NCBI RefSeq assembly: GCF_024666525.1
Contig: NZ_CP088294.1
Span: forward strand, 3,596,001-3,660,000
Length of the DNA: 64,000 nt
Direction of reading: 5' to 3'
Source: Pseudomonas sp. J452
Lineage (GTDB): Bacteria; Pseudomonadota; Gammaproteobacteria; Pseudomonadales; Pseudomonadaceae
Shown here: positions 26,783 to 36,202 of the stretch, in pieces
Layout: every line of letters begins with the position of its first letter
How positions within the stretch are numbered: the stretch's first letter is position 1
Program-made: the position numbers and the translations under genes
Notes under the pieces: generated by a model
Database searches by the model: none
The model's input: only the letters and a program-made list of their open reading frames with translations
What the model was told of the DNA's origin: nothing

Positions 26783-28079
26783 TATCCTGAAAATCGGGCG
26801 AGGCACCGCGATTTTTTGCCGCAATCCACTGTGCCATGTACTGGGTGCTCTTGAGCGTATGGTGGCGCAGCATGCCGCCGACGAAGTTGGCGCGGCGCTC
26901 GGCCGGCAGGTTGGCGCGCAGGACCAGCAGGCGCTCGACCAGGGCCTGGCCGGACTGCTGGCGGTCGAAGCGCTCGGCAAGGATGCGCGCGCCGTTGGCC
27001 TGGGCCTGCTGCCACAGCGTCTGATCCTCGTGCAGCGCCACGGCGGCCTCGGCAAAGGCCTGGGCATCATCAACCACCGCACCGCCCCAGGGCAGCTCGC
27101 CGGCCATGCCTTCGCTGCCGATTGGCGTGGTCACGCTGGGTGTGCCGCAGGCCATGGCATCGGCCAGCTTGCCCTTGATCCCGGCACCGAAACGCAGTGG
27201 CGCCAGGCACACGCGGGCCTGCACCATCACCGCATGGGCATCATCGGCCCAGCCCAGTACATGAAAACCCTGCTTGGGGTTGTGCAGGGCGGTGGCCTTG
27301 GGCGGGGTGTAGGAGCCGTAGACATGCAGCTGGGCCTGCGGCAGACGCTGGCGGATCAGCGGCCAGAGCTGCTGCTTGAGCCACAGCACCGCATCCCAGT
27401 TCGGCGCATGGCGGAAATTGCCGATGCTGAGGAAGTGCGTGCGCTGCTCGAACGCCGGTTGTGCGGTGGCCGTGGGAATCAGCATCAGCGTGCAATGGTG
27501 GAGCAGGGCGGCCGGCACGCCGAACTGTTCACGCAGCAGCTGTAGCTCGAAATCGGAGATCAGCAGGCTTAGGTCGCAGCGGTAGATGGCGGCGATCTCG
27601 CGCTGGGCCATGTCGTCCATGGCCATGGCGTTGAACAACTCAACGGCTGTGGCGCTGACGGCGCCTTGCTGGTGTTTTTCCGCTTCGCTGCTGCAGGCCT
27701 GTTGCGCCGCCTTGAGCAGGCGCTGACGGGCATCGCGCAGGCTGTGCAGGTCGCAGGTTTCGAGGATGCGCAGGGCCTGCGGACAGGCCCGCTCGACCCG
27801 CCAGCCGAACTGCTCCTCGCTGAAGAAACGGTCGAACAGCACCAGGTCCGGCTGCAGCGCGCTGACGAAGGCATCGAAGCTGTCGCAGTTGAGGGTGATC
27901 GGCACTTCCGGCACGTCGAGCGCGGCCAGGTCAGCGCGGTGTTCGGACAGCGCGGCGGCACTGGCGAAGGTCACTGTCCAGCCCTGGGCACGGAACAGCT
28001 CGATCAGCTCGATCATCCGGCTGCCCGCCGCCGAGGAGCGTGGCTCAGGCCAGACATAGCCGATGATCAGTACTTTCAT
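26769..28079 (-). CDS. GT4-like glycosyltransferase
   Basis: A 436-aa protein with GT-B-type glycosyltransferase architecture. The N-terminal Rossmann half begins MKVLIIGYVWPEPRSSAAGSR. The C-terminal GT4-like half carries FLSIGNFRHAPNWDAVLWLK, LHVYGSYTP, VLGWADDAHAVMVQARVCLAPLRFGAGIKGKLADAMACGTPSVTT and PIGSEGM, the sugar-nucleotide binding elements of family 4. It has no membrane segment. No other polysaccharide or LPS gene is nearby, so the acceptor is unknown. The last codons (KSKL-stop) fall inside a hipBA operator, hinting that the 3' end was reshaped when hipBA came to lie here. Confidence 0.82.
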   Translation of the reverse strand: MKVLIIGYVWPEPRSSAAGSRMIELIELFRAQGWTVTFASAAALSEHRADLAALDVPEVPITLNCDSFDAFVSALQPDLVLFDRFFSEEQFGWRVERACPQALRILETCDLHSLRDARQRLLKAAQQACSSEAEKHQQGAVSATAVELFNAMAMDDMAQREIAAIYRCDLSLLISDFELQLLREQFGVPAALLHHCTLMLIPTATAQPAFEQRTHFLSIGNFRHAPNWDAVLWLKQQLWPLIRQRLPQAQLHVYGSYTPPKATALHNPKQGFHVLGWADDAHAVMVQARVCLAPLRFGAGIKGKLADAMACGTPSVTTPIGSEGMAGELPWGGAVVDDAQAFAEAAVALHEDQTLWQQAQANGARILAERFDRQQSGQALVERLLVLRANLPAERRANFVGGMLRHHTLKSTQYMAQWIAAKNRGASPDFQDKSKL

Positions 28080-28336
28080 GTGTGTGCGCCGAAAAAATCC
28101 AGGGCGCGAGTATACCCGCCGGCAAAAAAATCAGCTCATGGGCACCCATTGCCTTTGTTTCGGTCTGGGGGTGCGCCAGCGCACCGATAGTGACGGGCAT
28201 TGGGCGCAGTTTGTGTGGAGGCTCGATGCAGCGTTGTTAGCCAGGCGCGTACTGGCATGAAGGCCAGTCGCAGGAAATACAGGGCGCCCAGTGCCTTGTC
28301 GATCGGATCGAGCGCACGGCAACGAGGAGAAGCACT

Positions 28337-28510
28337 ATGTCATTCGCACTCTATATCGGTGGAGCCCTGATCTTTATCGGCGGGCTGATTTACGGCGCCG
28401 TGCTGATGGAAGTTCCTGTGCAGTGGATCGCCGTAGGCGCCTTGGTAACCCTGGGGCTTGCGTGTCTGAGTGCGGTCAAGGTGACGCGGCAGAAGGATTC
28501 CGGGGAATAG
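28337..28510 (+). CDS. Small two-helix membrane protein
   Basis: A 57-aa protein (MSFALYIGGALIFIGGLIYG...) with two hydrophobic segments (about residues 4-22 and 29-47) and a charged tail KVTRQKDSGE. A strong GAGGAGA ribosome site precedes the ATG at 28337. No family was recognised. It lies 95 bp upstream of another small membrane protein on the same strand and may be co-transcribed with it. Confidence 0.7.
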   Translation: MSFALYIGGALIFIGGLIYGAVLMEVPVQWIAVGALVTLGLACLSAVKVTRQKDSGE

Positions 28511-28605
28511 GTCACGGCAGGGCGCCTGCTTCGCAGCGCCGGAAAGGTCCCGTTTGCAGGTGTTGGCGCAGCCCAGTTCAGGTGCTGCGCAGAGGAGAAA
28601 AGAAG

Positions 28606-28824
28606 ATGGACGCAGTCAAGATCGTCGCGCTAGTGCTGATAATCGCCGGCGCCTTGGGGCTCGCCTATGGTGGCTTCAGCTACACCAAGGAGACCCACAA
28701 CGTCGACGTGGGCCCGTTGCATATGGAGGTTGTAGAGAAACAGCAGGTCAGTATCCCGACCTGGGCCGGCTTGGGCGCCATCCTGGTGGGCGGGGCTTTG
28801 CTGCTCATACGCAGGAAGGGCTGA
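28606..28824 (+). CDS. Small DUF3185-like membrane protein
   Basis: A 72-aa protein with two membrane helices (about residues 5-23 and 51-68) flanking a short periplasmic or cytosolic loop (TKETHNVDVGPLHMEVVEKQQVSIP). This loop pattern resembles a common uncharacterised family of small bacterial membrane proteins (DUF3185-like, by recollection). AGGAGA lies upstream of ATG 28606. The function is unknown. Confidence 0.75.
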   Translation: MDAVKIVALVLIIAGALGLAYGGFSYTKETHNVDVGPLHMEVVEKQQVSIPTWAGLGAILVGGALLLIRRKG

Positions 28825-28828
28825 ACAC

Positions 28829-28865
28829 AAAAAAATCCCCACGGGCTGGAGCAGCGCCGTGGGGA
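28829..28865 (-). terminator. Terminator after oprN (possibly shared by both strands)
   Basis: Stem TCCCCACGG/CCGTGGGGA. On the minus strand the hairpin is followed by T7, giving a good intrinsic terminator for the mexEF-oprN operon, although it lies 106 bp past the oprN stop. Confidence 0.8.
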
Positions 28866-28914
28866 AGGAATGGCCGACAAAGGAGGAAGTCGACCCAGGA
28901 GGAACTGGCTCGGT

Positions 28915-28968
28915 GTAGGGCGGGTGAAACCCGCGCGGGGTGGATAACGCGGGTTGCACCCGCCCTGC
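28915..28968. repeat. REPIN, GTAGGGCGGGTGAAACCCGC family
   Basis: Inverted pair GTAGGGCGGGTGAAACCCGC / GCGGGTTGCACCCGCCCTGC just downstream of the oprN stop. It is related to the copy inside opmB (22219-22280). Confidence 0.85.
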
Positions 28969-28970
28969 GT

Positions 28971-30359
28971 TCAGGCTTGCGGCTGCCACCCACCGCCAAG
29001 CGCCTTGTAGATGGCAACGATGCCGCGATACAGCTCGACCTCGGCTTGGGCCTGGGCGTCTTCGGCGGCCAGGCGTTCGCGCTCGGCGTCGAGCAGCACG
29101 AGAAAATCCACCGTGCCTTCGCGGTAGCGCACCGCGGCCTGTTCGGCGGCAGCACGGCTGGCTTGCGACTGGCGCACCAGGGCGAGCAGGCGCTGTTGCC
29201 GTTTGGCGTAGTCGCTGAAGGCGTTTTCCGACTCTTCCAGGGCCAGCAGCACCTGCTGCTCGTAGCCAGCCAGGGCGCCATCGGACTCGGCTTCGGCGCC
29301 GCGCAGGCGGGCACGCACGCTGCCCAGATCAAATGCAGCCCAGCTGATGGTCGGCGCCACGCCCCAGGCCTGGGCGGCGGAAGCACCTAGCTGCGAACCA
29401 CGGCCGGCGGTGAAACCGAGGAAGCCGGACAGGCTGACCCGCGGGAACAGGTCGGCGGTGGCCACCCCGACATTGGCGGTGGACGCAGCCAACTGGCGTT
29501 CGGCAGCGCGGATATCCGGACGGCGGCGCAGCAGTTCGCCTGGATCGCCAATCGGCAGGGCCTTGGCAATGACCGGCAACGGCTTGGCTGACAGGTCGAT
29601 CGTCAACTGTTCCGGCCGCTGGCCGAGCAGGGTGGCGATGCGATTGCGCGCCCGTGCTTGCTCGGCCTGCAGTTGCGGCAGGCTGGCTTCGGTGGCGGCC
29701 AGGCGCGCGTCACTGCGCAGCACATCCAGTTCGCTGCCGATGCCGGCGTCACGCAGTTGTTCGGTGAGCGCGCGTGACTGGCTCTGGTTCTTCAGGTTGT
29801 CGCGGGCAATCCGTTCCCTGAGCTGCGCGCCGCGCATGTCGCCGTAGGCGTCCACCAGTTCGGCGATCAGGCTGACTTGCAGTTGCTGCAGCTCGGCTTC
29901 GGCCACTTCGATCTGCGCATCGCTGGCTTCCAGCTGGCGCTGGATACGGCCGAACAGATCGAGCTCCCAGGCCATGTCCAGGCCCAGGTCATAACGCTCC
30001 TGGCGGATACGCTGCTCGCTGGTCGGCGGTTGCTGGGCCTTGCCGAACTCACCGCTGGCGCGGCTGGTAACGGTGGGCAACTGATCGTTGGCCACGTCAT
30101 CACGAATCGAACGGGCGGCGCGCAGGCGGGCGAAGGCCACGCGCAGCTCGCGGTTCTCCTTGAGTGACTGCTGCACCAGCTGGTTCAGCGTCGGATCATC
30201 GAACTGCTGCCACCAGATTGCCTCGAAGCGGGTGCGATCATAGTCGCCGGCTTCCAGGCTGCTCAGCTTGGCCGGCTCGGTGGCTGGCGCCTGGTAGTCG
30301 GGGCCGACGGCGCAGGCACTCACAGCCAACGCCAGCAGGGCGGGCATCAACGGCTTCAT
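28971..30359 (-). CDS. oprN: Outer-membrane efflux lipoprotein OprN
   Basis: A 462-aa TolC/OprM-type channel, the outer-membrane part of MexEF-OprN. The lipoprotein signal ends at LAVSAC (Cys16). Two OEP repeats are seen, with RRRPDIRAAERQLAASTANVGVA and AAVRYREGTVDFLVLLDAERE as landmarks. The ATG overlaps the mexF stop (ATGA). The name rests on linkage to mexE, mexF and mexT; by sequence alone it could be called any NodT-family channel. Confidence 0.9.
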   Translation of the reverse strand: MKPLMPALLALAVSACAVGPDYQAPATEPAKLSSLEAGDYDRTRFEAIWWQQFDDPTLNQLVQQSLKENRELRVAFARLRAARSIRDDVANDQLPTVTSRASGEFGKAQQPPTSEQRIRQERYDLGLDMAWELDLFGRIQRQLEASDAQIEVAEAELQQLQVSLIAELVDAYGDMRGAQLRERIARDNLKNQSQSRALTEQLRDAGIGSELDVLRSDARLAATEASLPQLQAEQARARNRIATLLGQRPEQLTIDLSAKPLPVIAKALPIGDPGELLRRRPDIRAAERQLAASTANVGVATADLFPRVSLSGFLGFTAGRGSQLGASAAQAWGVAPTISWAAFDLGSVRARLRGAEAESDGALAGYEQQVLLALEESENAFSDYAKRQQRLLALVRQSQASRAAAEQAAVRYREGTVDFLVLLDAERERLAAEDAQAQAEVELYRGIVAIYKALGGGWQPQA

Positions 30360-33300
30360 GCGTGTACCTCCTGCAGGCGCGCGGCTTTCTGCGCTTCGCG
30401 CTTCTCCACGAAGCCGCGAATCAGCACGTAGAACACCGGCGTCAGCAACAGGCCGAAGAAGGTCACCCCGAGCATGCCGCTGAACACCGCCACGCCCATG
30501 GCATGACGCATCTCCGCACCGGCGCCGGTGGAGGTCACCAGCGGCACCACGCCCATGATGAAGGCGAAGCTGGTCATCAGGATCGGCCGCAGGCGCAGGC
30601 GGCAGGCTTCCAGCACCGCGCTGACGCGGTCCATGCCTTCTTCCTGTTTCTCCTTGGCGAACTCGACGATCAGAATGGCGTTCTTGCAGGCCAGGCCCAC
30701 CAGTACGATCAGGCCGATCTGGGTGAAGATGTTGTTATCGCCACCGGCCAGGATCACCCCGGTGATGGCCGACAGCAGGGTCATCGGCACGATCAGGATC
30801 ACCGCCAGCGGCAGGCTCCAGCTCTCGTACTGGGCGGCCAGCACCAGGAAGGCCAGCAGCACGCAGAGCGGGAAGACGAAGATCGCGCTGTTACCGGCCA
30901 GAATCTGCTGGTAGGTCAGGTCGGTCCACTCGAAGCTCATGCCGTTGGGCAGTTCTTCCTTGAGCAGCTTGGCGATCGCCGCTTCGGCCTGGCCGGAGCT
31001 GTAGCCGGGTGCTGCCGCGCCGTTGATCTCGGCGGTGAGGAAACCGTTGTAGTGCATCACCCGATCCGGGCCCGAGCTGGCATCGACCTTGAGGAAAGCC
31101 GACAGCGGCACCATTTCCCCGCGGTTGTTGCGCACCTTGAGTTGGCCGATCTGCTCCGGTTCCAGGCGGAATTGCTGCTCGGCCTGCACGTTGACCTGGT
31201 AGGTGCGGCCAAAACGGTTGAAGTCGTTGGCGTACAGCGAACCCAGGTAGATCTGCATGGTGTCGAAGATGTCGCTGATCGCCACGCCGTGGGTCTTGGC
31301 CTTTTCGCGGTCGATGGCAGCATCGATCTGCGGCACGTTGACCTGGTAGCTGGTGAACACCGACATCGGGTCCAGCTCCGGCAGCTGACGGGCCTTGGCG
31401 ATGACGTTCTGGGTCTGCACATACAGCTCGTCATAACCGAGGTTGCCGCGATCCTGCACCTGCAGGCGGAAGCCGCCGATGGTGCCCAGCCCCTGCACCG
31501 GCGGTGGCGGGAAGATGGCGATATAGGCGTCCTGGATCTCGCTGAACTGCGCGTTCAGCTCCGCGGCAATGGCGGTGGCGCTCATCGACGGATCGCTGCG
31601 CTCATCGAAGGGCTTGAGCGGGGTGAAGACGATGCCGCTGTTCGGGCTGTTGGTGAAGCCGTTGATCGACAGGCCGGGGAAGGCCACGGTGTTTTCCACA
31701 CCGGGGTGCTTGCCGGCGATTTCCGACATCTTCTTGATCACGTCTTCGGTGCGATCCAGGGTCGCCGCATCCGGCAGCTGGGCGAAGGCCACCAGGTACT
31801 GCTTGTCCTGCGCCGGCACGAAACCGCTCGGCGTCGTGGCAAAGCCCAGGTAGGTCAGGCCCATCAAGCCTGCGTAGACGAACAGGGCGATGCCGCTGCC
31901 GCGCAGCACGCGTTTTACCGTACCGACATAGCCATGGCTGGCGCGGTCGAACAGGCGGTTGAACGGGTTGAACAGCCAGCCGCCAAACAGCTTATCGAGC
32001 ACCTTGGAGAAGCGGTCTTTCGGCGCGTCATGGCTTTTCAGCAGCACGGCAGCCAGGGCCGGTGACAGGGTCAGTGAGTTGAAGGCCGAGATCACCGTGG
32101 AGATGGCGATGGTCAGGGCGAACTGCTGGTAGAACTGCCCGGTAAGCCCGGAGATAAAGGCGGTCGGTACGAACACGGCGCACAGCACCAGGGCGGTGGC
32201 GACAATGGGGCCGGTCACTTCCTTCATCGCCTGCTTGGTGGCTTCCACCGGCGACTTGCCCAGGCCGATATTCCGCTCGACGTTTTCCACCACGACGATG
32301 GCGTCGTCCACCACGATGCCGATGGCCAGCACCAGGCCGAACAGGGACAGCGCGTTGAGCGAGAAGCCGAACATGTGCATTACGGCGAAGGTGCCGATCA
32401 GCGATACCGGCACGGCGGCCAGCGGGATGATCGAGGCGCGCCAGGTTTGCAGAAACAGGATCACCACCAGCACCACCAGCACAATGGCTTCGAGCAGGGT
32501 GTGCACCACCGCCTCGATGGAGCCACGCACGAAGATGGTTGGGTCGTAGACGATTTCGTAGTCCACGCCCTGGGGGAAGCTCTGCTTCAGCTCGGCCATA
32601 CGGCTGCGCACCGCATCGGAGATCTCGATGGCGTTGGAGCCGGGGCGCTGGAATACAGGGATGGCCACGGCGGGCTTGTTGTTCAGCAGTGAGCGCAGGG
32701 CGTACTGGCTGGAGCCCAGCTCGATTCGCGCGATGTCCTTCAGGCGAGTGATTTCGCCATCTTCACCGGCGCGGATGATGATGTTTTCGAACTCTTCCTC
32801 GCTGACCAGACGGCCCTGGGTGTTGATCGACAGCTGGAAGCTGTTGCCGGCATCGGAGGGCGGCGCACCGAGCGAACCGGCGGCGACCTGGCGGTTTTGC
32901 TCGCGGATGGCGTTGACCACGTCGCTGGCGGTGAGGTTGCGCGAAGCCACCTTGTTCGGGTCCAGCCATACGCGCAGCGAGTAGTTGCCGAGGCCGAACA
33001 GCTGCACGTCGCCCACGCCATCCAGGCGCGCCAGCTCGTCCTTGACGTTGAGCGCAGCGTAGTTGGACAGGTAGAGCATGTCGTAGCGGTCATCCGGCGA
33101 GGTCAGGTGCACGACCATGGTCAGGTCCGGCGAGGCCTTGTCCACCGTCACGCCGAGGCGCTGCACTTCGGTGGGCAGGGTCGGCATGGTGCGGGTTACG
33201 CGGTTCTGCACCTGCACCTGGGCGTTGTCCAGGTCGGTGCCCAGCGCAAAGGTGATGGTCAGGGTCAGCTTGCCGTCGGCGGTGCCCTGGGAGGACATGT

Positions 33301-33535
33301 AGAGCATGCCCTCGACCCCGGTAATCGCCTGTTCCAGCGGCGAGGCGACGGTTTCGCCGATCACCTTGGGGTTGGCGCCGGGGAAGGCGGCACGTACCAC
33401 CACGGTCGGCGGCACCACTTCCGGGTATTCGCTGATCGGCAGCTGGAACAGCGAGATGGCCCCGCCGATCAGGATCAGCAGCGACAGCACGGCAGCGAAG
33501 ATCGGCCGCTGGATAAAGAATTGCGAGAAATTCAT
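30356..33535 (-). CDS. mexF: RND multidrug efflux transporter MexF
   Basis: A 1059-aa RND pump of the MexF/BpeF/AcrB type, expected to export chloramphenicol, fluoroquinolones, trimethoprim and quinolone signal precursors. It begins MNFSQFFIQRPIFAAVLSLL. The TM4 proton-relay Asp pair is in AIGIVVDDAIVVVENVERN, and the TM10 lysine in GLACKNAILIVEFAKEKQEE. It is full length with no disruption. It lies 13 bp downstream of mexE and overlaps oprN, forming a compact operon. Confidence 0.95.
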   Translation of the reverse strand: MNFSQFFIQRPIFAAVLSLLILIGGAISLFQLPISEYPEVVPPTVVVRAAFPGANPKVIGETVASPLEQAITGVEGMLYMSSQGTADGKLTLTITFALGTDLDNAQVQVQNRVTRTMPTLPTEVQRLGVTVDKASPDLTMVVHLTSPDDRYDMLYLSNYAALNVKDELARLDGVGDVQLFGLGNYSLRVWLDPNKVASRNLTASDVVNAIREQNRQVAAGSLGAPPSDAGNSFQLSINTQGRLVSEEEFENIIIRAGEDGEITRLKDIARIELGSSQYALRSLLNNKPAVAIPVFQRPGSNAIEISDAVRSRMAELKQSFPQGVDYEIVYDPTIFVRGSIEAVVHTLLEAIVLVVLVVILFLQTWRASIIPLAAVPVSLIGTFAVMHMFGFSLNALSLFGLVLAIGIVVDDAIVVVENVERNIGLGKSPVEATKQAMKEVTGPIVATALVLCAVFVPTAFISGLTGQFYQQFALTIAISTVISAFNSLTLSPALAAVLLKSHDAPKDRFSKVLDKLFGGWLFNPFNRLFDRASHGYVGTVKRVLRGSGIALFVYAGLMGLTYLGFATTPSGFVPAQDKQYLVAFAQLPDAATLDRTEDVIKKMSEIAGKHPGVENTVAFPGLSINGFTNSPNSGIVFTPLKPFDERSDPSMSATAIAAELNAQFSEIQDAYIAIFPPPPVQGLGTIGGFRLQVQDRGNLGYDELYVQTQNVIAKARQLPELDPMSVFTSYQVNVPQIDAAIDREKAKTHGVAISDIFDTMQIYLGSLYANDFNRFGRTYQVNVQAEQQFRLEPEQIGQLKVRNNRGEMVPLSAFLKVDASSGPDRVMHYNGFLTAEINGAAAPGYSSGQAEAAIAKLLKEELPNGMSFEWTDLTYQQILAGNSAIFVFPLCVLLAFLVLAAQYESWSLPLAVILIVPMTLLSAITGVILAGGDNNIFTQIGLIVLVGLACKNAILIVEFAKEKQEEGMDRVSAVLEACRLRLRPILMTSFAFIMGVVPLVTSTGAGAEMRHAMGVAVFSGMLGVTFFGLLLTPVFYVLIRGFVEKREAQKAARLQEVHA

Positions 33536-33548
33536 CGTCTTCTACCTG

Positions 33549-34790
33549 TTAGCCGCGCGGCGCAGTGGCGGGCTTGGCGGTTTTCTCGGCCACGCGCGGG
33601 GTGGTGCTGGCGTCCACGGCCTGGCGTTGACTGGCCAGGGCGGCGAGGGTCTGCTCGTTGGCCATCGGCACGGCCTGCGGATCGACCGTCGAGCCGGGGA
33701 AGGCGCGCTGCAGACCGTTGACCACGATCTTCTCGCCCTTGGCCAGGCCCTTGCGCACGATGCGCAGGCCTTCCAGTTTCGGCCCCAGCTCGATGGCGCG
33801 GTATTGCACGGCGTTGTCCTTGTCGAGCACCAGGACGAACTTCTTGCCCAGGTCGGTGCCGACCGCGGCGTCCTGGATCAGCGTGGCGTCGTACTTGCCG
33901 CTGCCCACCAGTTTCAGCCGTGCATACAGGCCGGGGGTGAAGCGGCCGTCACGGTTGTCGAACACGGCGCGGCCACGGATGGTGCCGGTCTGCGGGTTGA
34001 CCTGGTTGTCGAGAAAATCCAGCTGGCCGAGGTGCGGGTTGCCGTCTTCGCTGGACAGGCCGAGGTACACCGGGCTGGCATCGCGGGTCTGGCCGCCGGA
34101 CTGGCGGGCCAGCTCGACGTACTTGAGGAACACGCGCTCGTCGGCGTCGAAATAGGCGTAGACCTTGTCGGTGGACACCACGGTGGTCAGCAGCGACTGG
34201 CCAGCGCCCACCAGGTTGCCTTCGGTGATCTCGGCACGGCTGACGCGGCCGTCGATGGGCGCGGTGATGCGGGTGAAGCTGAGGTTGAGCTGGGCATTGT
34301 CCAGTTCGGCCTGAGCGGCGGCGACCGCGGCCTGAGCCTCGGTCGCGGCACTGGCGCGGGCATCGGCCAGTTCGGCGGAAATCGCGTTGCTCTGGCGCAG
34401 GCGTTCACCGCGGCGGGCTTCATTGGCGGCGCGGGTCTGGCTAGCGCGGGCCTGCTGCACTTGCGCCTGCAGGCGCTTGACCTCGGCCTCGAACGGGCGC
34501 GGGTCGATCTGGAACAGCAGGTCGCCTTTCTGCACCAGGCTGCCTTCGCGGAAGGCCACGCGGTCGATGTAGCCGGACACGCGCGGACGCACTTCCACCG
34601 ATTCCGGAGCTTCCAGGCGGCCGGTAAACTCGTCCCATTCGTTGATCGGTTGCTCAATCACTTCGGCCACGCTGACCTTGGCGGCCGGGTGCTGGGCGGC
34701 GCTTTCCGGGGCCTTGCCGCAGGCGCTGAGCACCAGGATGGCGGCGAGTGCCAGGGGATAGCGCAAGAGGGGGGTAGGGAACCGGTCCAT
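33549..34790 (-). CDS. mexE: RND efflux periplasmic adaptor MexE
   Basis: A 413-aa membrane-fusion protein. ATG 34790 (MDRFPTPLLRYPLALAAILVLSACGK) gives the family's usual length and a lipoprotein signal with lipobox LSAC. The upstream in-frame sequence is the regulatory region. The lipoyl/hairpin region (VRPRVSGYIDRVAFREGSLVQKG) and the beta-barrel segment (LSFTRITAPIDGRVSRAEITEG) are clear. It is the first gene of mexEF-oprN; a candidate MexT box lies 80 bp upstream. Confidence 0.93.
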   Translation of the reverse strand: MDRFPTPLLRYPLALAAILVLSACGKAPESAAQHPAAKVSVAEVIEQPINEWDEFTGRLEAPESVEVRPRVSGYIDRVAFREGSLVQKGDLLFQIDPRPFEAEVKRLQAQVQQARASQTRAANEARRGERLRQSNAISAELADARASAATEAQAAVAAAQAELDNAQLNLSFTRITAPIDGRVSRAEITEGNLVGAGQSLLTTVVSTDKVYAYFDADERVFLKYVELARQSGGQTRDASPVYLGLSSEDGNPHLGQLDFLDNQVNPQTGTIRGRAVFDNRDGRFTPGLYARLKLVGSGKYDATLIQDAAVGTDLGKKFVLVLDKDNAVQYRAIELGPKLEGLRIVRKGLAKGEKIVVNGLQRAFPGSTVDPQAVPMANEQTLAALASQRQAVDASTTPRVAEKTAKPATAPRG

Positions 34791-34869
34791 GTGAGAACTC
34801 CGCCAGATTGGATTTACGAATGGGCGGAGTCTGCGACGCTGAGTTACACACGACGAATCGATCAATTCG

Positions 34870-34893
34870 AAGGTAAGTATCAGCAGGAATGAT
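34870..34893 (-). promoter_or_regulatory. Candidate MexT box upstream of mexE
   Basis: On the minus strand it reads ATCA-N5-GCTGAT-N4-ACCTT, close to the MexT consensus as I recall it, ATCA(N5)GTCGAT(N4)ACYAT. The exact matches are ATCA, 4 of 6 in the centre, and 4 of 5 at the end. It is 80 bp upstream of the mexE ATG. Confidence 0.6.
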
Positions 34894-34964
34894 GATTAGT
34901 GGACTTGTATCGATAAACCGCTATGTGCGCAAAGGGGCGCGAGAGAGGTGTAGTAAGCGCTTTG

Positions 34965-35061
34965 CTCCCCTCTCCCATTCATGGGAGAGGGGCTGGGGGA
35001 GAGGGTTGGGCAGGCGACTCCGCCCCCTCTCCCTAACCCTCTCCCACAAGTGGGAGAGGGG
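34965..35061. repeat. CTCTCCC-type inverted repeat between mexT and mexE
   Basis: Two hairpins (CTCTCCCATTCATGGGAGAG and CTCTCCCACAAGTGGGAGAG) with a spacer, the same family as 4391-4487 and 18967-19068. The 392-bp mexT-mexE gap holds this element, the MexT box and a terminator; nothing else was recognised. Confidence 0.9.
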
Positions 35062-35121
35062 ACTGTCCGTGCTACCAGGAAGGCCTTATCCCGTGGCCTG
35101 GCCGCGGCATTTGCCACCAGG

Positions 35122-35157
35122 AAAAACGCCGCTTTCCAGGTGGAAGGCGGCGTTTTC
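35122..35157 (-). terminator. Terminator after mexT
   Basis: Long stem AAAACGCCGC/GCGGCGTTTT with an extended inner stem, T-runs on both sides, 26 bp beyond the mexT stop. It would separate mexT transcription from mexEF-oprN. Confidence 0.85.
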
Positions 35158-35182
35158 CTTAACGAGCGGGATAGGCGAGTTC

Positions 35183-36100
35183 TCAGGCCAGGCTATCCGG
35201 GTCACCACAGAACATCTGGATCCGCGAACGCAACCAGCGCTCGGCCGGGTCATTATCCTGGGCGCCGCGCCAGGCCATGTGCAGCTCGAAGGTCTGCGGT
35301 TCGATGGGCAGGTCTTCCGAGCGCAGGCCGCCGGCGGCGGTGAGGGCGGCTGCGGTGTAGTCGGGCACGGTGGCGACGATATCGGTACCAGCAAGCAGGG
35401 TGCCGAGGCCGTTGAACTGCGGTACGGCCAGCACCACGCTGCGCTTGCGTCCGAGTTTCTCCAGCGCCTCGTCGATAAAGCCGCTGAGGTCGCCAGCGAA
35501 CGACACCAGGGCATGCGGACGAGCGCAGTAGTCGTCCAGGCTCATGCGCCCCGGCACGCTGTCGGCGCGCAGCAGCTTGGCGGAACTGCGGCGCAGTACC
35601 TTGCGCTTGGCGTTGGCCGGCAGCTCTTCGGTGTAGCCGACACCTACGGAAATTTCTCCGGAAGCCAGCATGCCGGGCATCAGCAGGTAGTTGGCGCGGC
35701 GAATCACCAGCACCACCCCCGGCGCTTCGCCGCGAATACGGCGCAGCAGGGGCGGCAGCAGGGCGAACTCGACATCGTCGGACAGGCCGATGCGAAACAC
35801 GGTCGTGCTGGTTGCCGGGTCGAAGTCGGTCGCCCGGCTGACGGCGGTGGAAATGGAGTCGAGGGCCGGAGAGAGCAGGGCGAAGATCTCGCCGGCGCGG
35901 GCGGTCGGTTCCATGCTGCGCCCGGTGCGCACGAACAGCGGATCGTCGAACAGGCTGCGCAGGCGGGCCAACGCGGCACTGATTGCCGGTTGGCCGAGAA
36001 ACAGTTTCTCCGCCGCGCGGGTGACACTGCGCTCGTGCATCAGCGTTTCAAAAACGATCAGCAAATTGAGGTCAACACGACGCAAGTCGTTGCGGTTCAT
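35183..36100 (-). CDS. mexT: LysR-family activator MexT
   Basis: A 305-aa LysR activator of mexEF-oprN. The N-terminus (MNRNDLRRVDLNLLIVFETL ... RSVTRAAEKLFLGQPAISAALARLR) closely matches P. aeruginosa MexT as I remember it, and the motif SRATDFDPATSTTVFRIGLSDD opens the effector domain. The frame is intact, with no sign of the frameshifting 8-bp duplication known in some P. aeruginosa strains, so the protein should be functional. It lies upstream of mexE on the same strand and divergent from mexS, the classic arrangement. Confidence 0.94.
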   Translation of the reverse strand: MNRNDLRRVDLNLLIVFETLMHERSVTRAAEKLFLGQPAISAALARLRSLFDDPLFVRTGRSMEPTARAGEIFALLSPALDSISTAVSRATDFDPATSTTVFRIGLSDDVEFALLPPLLRRIRGEAPGVVLVIRRANYLLMPGMLASGEISVGVGYTEELPANAKRKVLRRSSAKLLRADSVPGRMSLDDYCARPHALVSFAGDLSGFIDEALEKLGRKRSVVLAVPQFNGLGTLLAGTDIVATVPDYTAAALTAAGGLRSEDLPIEPQTFELHMAWRGAQDNDPAERWLRSRIQMFCGDPDSLA

Positions 36101-36202
36101 GGCCGTCTTCCATGTGGGATGTGTGAAAGGTGCGGCTATGGCAAGCTGCCGTCAAGCATGCAACCTGCTGCGCGGCAGCAGGTCTGTATGGATGAGCCCC
36201 GG

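Noticed and set aside
30164..32065. Long plus-strand open frame (633 aa) opposite mexF
   Set aside because: Antisense shadow of a well-conserved RND pump; His/Gln/Gly-rich translation with no domain. The same applies to similar frames opposite liuD (3-1970), muxB/muxC and the TonB receptor gene.
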